Assembly (NCBI RefSeq): GCF_013778305.1
Contig: NZ_JACEIC010000002.1
Span: 2,691,669 to 2,755,668 of the forward strand
DNA length: 64,000 nucleotides
From: Nocardioides agri
GTDB lineage: Bacteria > Actinomycetota > Actinomycetes > Propionibacteriales > Nocardioidaceae
Direction of reading: 5' to 3'
Below, piece after piece: positions 62,115 through 64,000 of this stretch; the first letter of the stretch is position 1, and each line of letters opens with the position of its first letter. The translations under genes were made by a program, and so were the position numbers. The notes under the pieces were generated by a model that worked only from the letters and a program-made list of their open reading frames with translations, was not told the DNA's origin and searched no databases.

Positions 62115-62318
62115 ATGGCTACCAGCTCTGGGGACATCTCCGAGTCGAAGTTCCTCACCGTTGCCGAGGTGGCGGCGATGATGCGGGTCTCGAAGATGAC
62201 CGTCTACCGGCTCGTCCACGGCGGCGAGCTCCCTGCCGTCCGGGTCGGCCGTTCGTTCCGCGTCCTCGAGTCCGACGTGGACGAGTACCTCCGCAAGAGC
62301 TTCTACAACGCCGGCTGA
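62115..62318 (+). CDS. small HTH (excisionase/MerR-like) DNA-binding protein
   Basis: 67 residues from ATG 62115. KFLTVAEVAAMMRVSKMTVYRLVHGGELPAVRVGRSFRVLESDVDEYLRK is the HTH_17 (excisionase-type) domain in nearly full length. Matches Mycobacterium Rv0500A, which lies in the same order before a 33-residue ribosomal protein. It probably regulates transcription in the envelope-related genes downstream. AGAAAG upstream serves as ribosome site. The 190-bp gap before it (61925-62114) holds the acuC terminator candidate and a possible -10, TATTCT, at 62037-62042. Confidence 0.88.
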   Translation: MATSSGDISESKFLTVAEVAAMMRVSKMTVYRLVHGGELPAVRVGRSFRVLESDVDEYLRKSFYNAG

Positions 62319-62436
62319 CGGCGCTCCCGGTCCGGAACGACCGGCCGATTCTGCCCGCTCGCGCTGCGGCGGATAGGCTGGGCCGGTCCTCCGGCCGATC
62401 CGGGGGGCAGCTGTACGGCTGTTGAAAGGTTTCCCC

Positions 62437-62538
62437 GTGGGTTCTGTCATCAAGAAGCGACGCAAGCGCATGGCCAAGAAGAAGCACCGCAAGCTGCTGA
62501 AGAAGACGCGCGTCCAGCGTCGCAAGCTCGGCAAGTAG
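62437..62538 (+). CDS. bS22-type ribosomal protein / AURKAIP1-COX24-domain peptide (33 residues)
   Basis: A GTG-started frame of 33 codons encoding an extremely basic peptide ([20 protein letters not shown] at residues 2-21, then [12 protein letters not shown]). This is nearly identical to the mycobacterial 33-residue protein (Rv0500B) found in the small ribosomal subunit and named bS22. GAAAGG lies 7 nt upstream of the start, and a -10 candidate TAGGCT is at 62374-62379. Usually missed because of its length. The order HTH, bS22, epimerase is conserved with Mycobacterium. Confidence 0.92.
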   Translation: MGSVIKKRRKRMAKKKHRKLLKKTRVQRRKLGK

Positions 62539-62559
62539 TAGGCCACCCGCTCGTCGCTG

Positions 62560-63600
62560 ATGGGCAGCGCCGGCAAGGTCGTCCTCGTCACCGGGGTCTC
62601 GCGTGACCTCGGTCGGCGTTTCGCGCGCGCGCTCGCGGACGACCCGCGGATCGCGCGGGTCATCGGCGTGGACGCCGTGCCGCCGCGCGGCGACATCGGC
62701 GAGGTCTCCTTCATCCGGGCCGACATCCGCAACCCGGTCATCGCGAAGATCATCGTCAAGGAGGACGTCGACACCGTCGTCCACATGGCGGTGATCTCCA
62801 CCCCCGGCAGCGCCGGCGGGCGGAACACGATGAAGGAGCTCAACGTCATCGGGACGATGCAGCTCCTGGCCGCCTGCCAGAAGGCGCCGGGGCTGCAGGC
62901 GCTGGTCGTGAAGTCGACGACCACCGTGTACGGCGCGTCGAGCCGCGACCCCGCGATGTTCACCGAGGACATGGGCCCGCGGCGCTCGCCCCGGTCGGGC
63001 TACGCCAAGGACGTCGCCGAGATCGAGGGCTACGTCCGCGGCTTCGCCCGCCGGCGCCCCGACGTACGCGTCACGACCCTGCGGATGGCCAACGCCATCG
63101 GCCCCGAGGTCAGCAGCCCGCTCACGACGTACTTCCGGCTCCCGGTCATCCCGACCGTGCTGGGCCACGACGCGCGGCTGCAGTTCCTGCACGACCGCGA
63201 CCTGATGGCCGTGCTGCGGCACGCCACGCTCACCGAGACCGCCGGCACCTACAACGTCGCCGGTGACGGCATCCTGATGCTGAGCCAGGCGGTCCGCCGG
63301 CTGCAGCGGCCCGCGCTGCCGCTGCCGACCTTCATGATGGGCAACATGGGCTCCGCGCTGCGCAGCGCCCGGCTCGCGGACTTCTCGCCCGAGCAGACCG
63401 CGTTCCTCACGTTCGGGCGCGGCGTCGACACCACCCGGATGCGCACGTCGCTCGGCTTCGAGCCCGAGCACACCACCGCGAGCGCCTTCGCCGACTTCGC
63501 CGCCTCGCTCACGCCGACCGGCGGGCACCTCGAGCGGGCGCTCGCCCGAGCCAGCGCCCGGCTGCCCGAGCCCGCCGCGGGAGGTGGCCCGCATGGGTGA
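62560..63600 (+). CDS. NAD-dependent epimerase/dehydratase (Rv0501/GalE2-like)
   Basis: 346 residues, extended SDR: VVLVTGVSRDLGRRFARALA (the glycine motif is the variant TGVSRDLG), GVDAVPPRGDIGEVSFIRADIRN, VVHMAVISTPGSAGG, VVKSTTTVYGASSRDPAMF, and YxxxK as SGYAKDVAEIEGY. The C-terminal half has VSSPLTTYFRLPVIPTVLG. Substrate unknown; the mycobacterial relative is annotated galE2 without proof. ATG 62560, 21 bp after bS22. Its end overlaps the next gene by 8 bp. Confidence 0.88.
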   Translation: MGSAGKVVLVTGVSRDLGRRFARALADDPRIARVIGVDAVPPRGDIGEVSFIRADIRNPVIAKIIVKEDVDTVVHMAVISTPGSAGGRNTMKELNVIGTMQLLAACQKAPGLQALVVKSTTTVYGASSRDPAMFTEDMGPRRSPRSGYAKDVAEIEGYVRGFARRRPDVRVTTLRMANAIGPEVSSPLTTYFRLPVIPTVLGHDARLQFLHDRDLMAVLRHATLTETAGTYNVAGDGILMLSQAVRRLQRPALPLPTFMMGNMGSALRSARLADFSPEQTAFLTFGRGVDTTRMRTSLGFEPEHTTASAFADFAASLTPTGGHLERALARASARLPEPAAGGGPHG

Positions 63601-64000
63601 CGCCGAGATCATCCCGATCGGCACGCGGGGCCGCCCGGGCCGCGGCACCGGCGCGTCGTCCCCGTCCTCGGCCGCGCGCGGGCTGGCGCCCGCCAAGAAG
63701 CCAGCGCCCGCGACGAAGCCGGCGCCCGCCAAGAAGGCCGCGCCCCCCACGGCCGCGGTCAGGCCCAGGCCGAAGTCCAAGCCCAAGCCCGCGGCGGAGA
63801 CCGTGGAGGCGCCGGTGGCGGCGCCGCGCGCGCCGGTGACCACCGAGGTCCCGACCGCCGCCGACGGGATCCCCGCAGCCGAGTGGCTGGCGGCCGTGCA
63901 GGGCGCGGCGCTGGAGGTGTTCGGCGACGACTGGGAGCCGCAGCTCGCCCGGTTCCTCGCGTTCCTGCGGCGTCGGGTGTCCGGCCAGTACGTCGTGGAC
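63593..64000 (+). CDS. N-terminal part of a probable acyltransferase (Rv0502-like), truncated by window end
   Basis: The frame is open from ATG 63593 to the window edge (136 codons). It begins MGDAEIIPIGTRGRPGRG, then a long low-complexity Ala/Pro/Lys linker (APAKKPAPATKPAPAKKAAP), and ends in AEWLAAVQGAALEVFGDDWEPQLARFLAFLRRR, the helical lead-in of PlsC-type acyltransferases. The catalytic HX4D motif lies beyond the window. Assignment rests on synteny with Mycobacterium Rv0500-Rv0502 and on this start. GGGAGG upstream as ribosome site. Confidence 0.65.
   Translation, partial: MGDAEIIPIGTRGRPGRGTGASSPSSAARGLAPAKKPAPATKPAPAKKAAPPTAAVRPRPKSKPKPAAETVEAPVAAPRAPVTTEVPTAADGIPAAEWLAAVQGAALEVFGDDWEPQLARFLAFLRRRVSGQYVVD

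Overview
The window is a stretch of chromosome from a high-GC actinobacterium, most likely Nocardioides or a close relative in Propionibacteriales. The evidence is the strong G/C bias at third codon positions, Lsr2, the DisA/RadA pair, a ClpC1-type unfoldase, a 33-residue bS22-type ribosomal protein, and gene orders shared with Streptomyces and Mycobacterium (folP-B-K-DUF3180, panC-panD-nadB-nadC-coaX, lsr2-clpC, disA-radA, proC...HTH-bS22-epimerase). No rRNA, tRNA, CRISPR array, transposase or integrase was seen. Genes are tightly packed, and many start and stop codons overlap as ATGA or GTGA.

Layout. 0-2.5 kb: the end of an unknown gene, a SAM methyltransferase and a glycosyltransferase-like protein. 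2.6-5.5 kb: folate genes folP-folB-folK, then a DUF3180 membrane protein and a membrane/coiled-coil protein. 5.5-10.2 kb: a tandem GNAT protein and a glycine-betaine/choline/proline-type ABC importer (ATPase divergent from two permeases and a lipoprotein receptor). 10.3-30.1 kb: a cell-envelope polymer locus with several glycosyltransferases, a secreted GH16 enzyme, UDP-ManNAc dehydrogenase and UDP-GlcNAc 2-epimerase, two giant GT2-TagF fusion proteins, a GT61 protein, an IspD/TarI-SDR fusion that probably makes CDP-ribitol, and a sulfotransferase-like protein. 30.4-37.1 kb: vitamin genes (DUF2520, panC, panD, nadB, nadC, coaX) with a sulfotransferase-like gene inside the nadB-nadC pair. 37.2-41.2 kb: a second small envelope-sugar group (methyltransferase, double GT2, membrane protein). 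41.3-49 kb: lsr2, clpC, mutY, disA and radA. 49.1-56.7 kb: a LacI regulator, methyltransferase, VOC protein, Cys-rich protein, Ppx/GppA, a sugar isomerase, TetR and a two-gene ABC exporter. 56.8-64 kb: proline dehydrogenase, proC, SRPBCC and TerD proteins, trpS with a leader-peptide attenuator, acuC, an HTH protein, bS22, an epimerase and the start of a probable acyltransferase.

How the parts fit. The polymer locus can supply UDP-ManNAcA (epimerase plus dehydrogenase) and probably CDP-ribitol (fusion enzyme), together with transferases of the teichoic-acid polymerase type. This suggests an anionic polyol-phosphate/uronic-acid wall polymer. It sits between DUF3180 and DUF2520, splitting a fol-pan neighbourhood that I recall as compact in other actinobacteria. 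Of the two GT2-TagF fusions, one keeps the GT2 motifs but has lost both catalytic TagF histidines. The other keeps the TagF histidines but has lost the GT2 motifs.

Regulation. At least fifteen genes carry a TANNNT hexamer 6-7 nt before the start codon, the pattern of leaderless transcription. The importer ATPase and permease have such promoters overlapping each other, with start codons only 3 bp apart. clpC has a SigR-like promoter and a ClgR-like site. trpS, of the SCO3334 type, is preceded by a 12-residue leader peptide with tandem Trp codons and a terminator/antiterminator pair.
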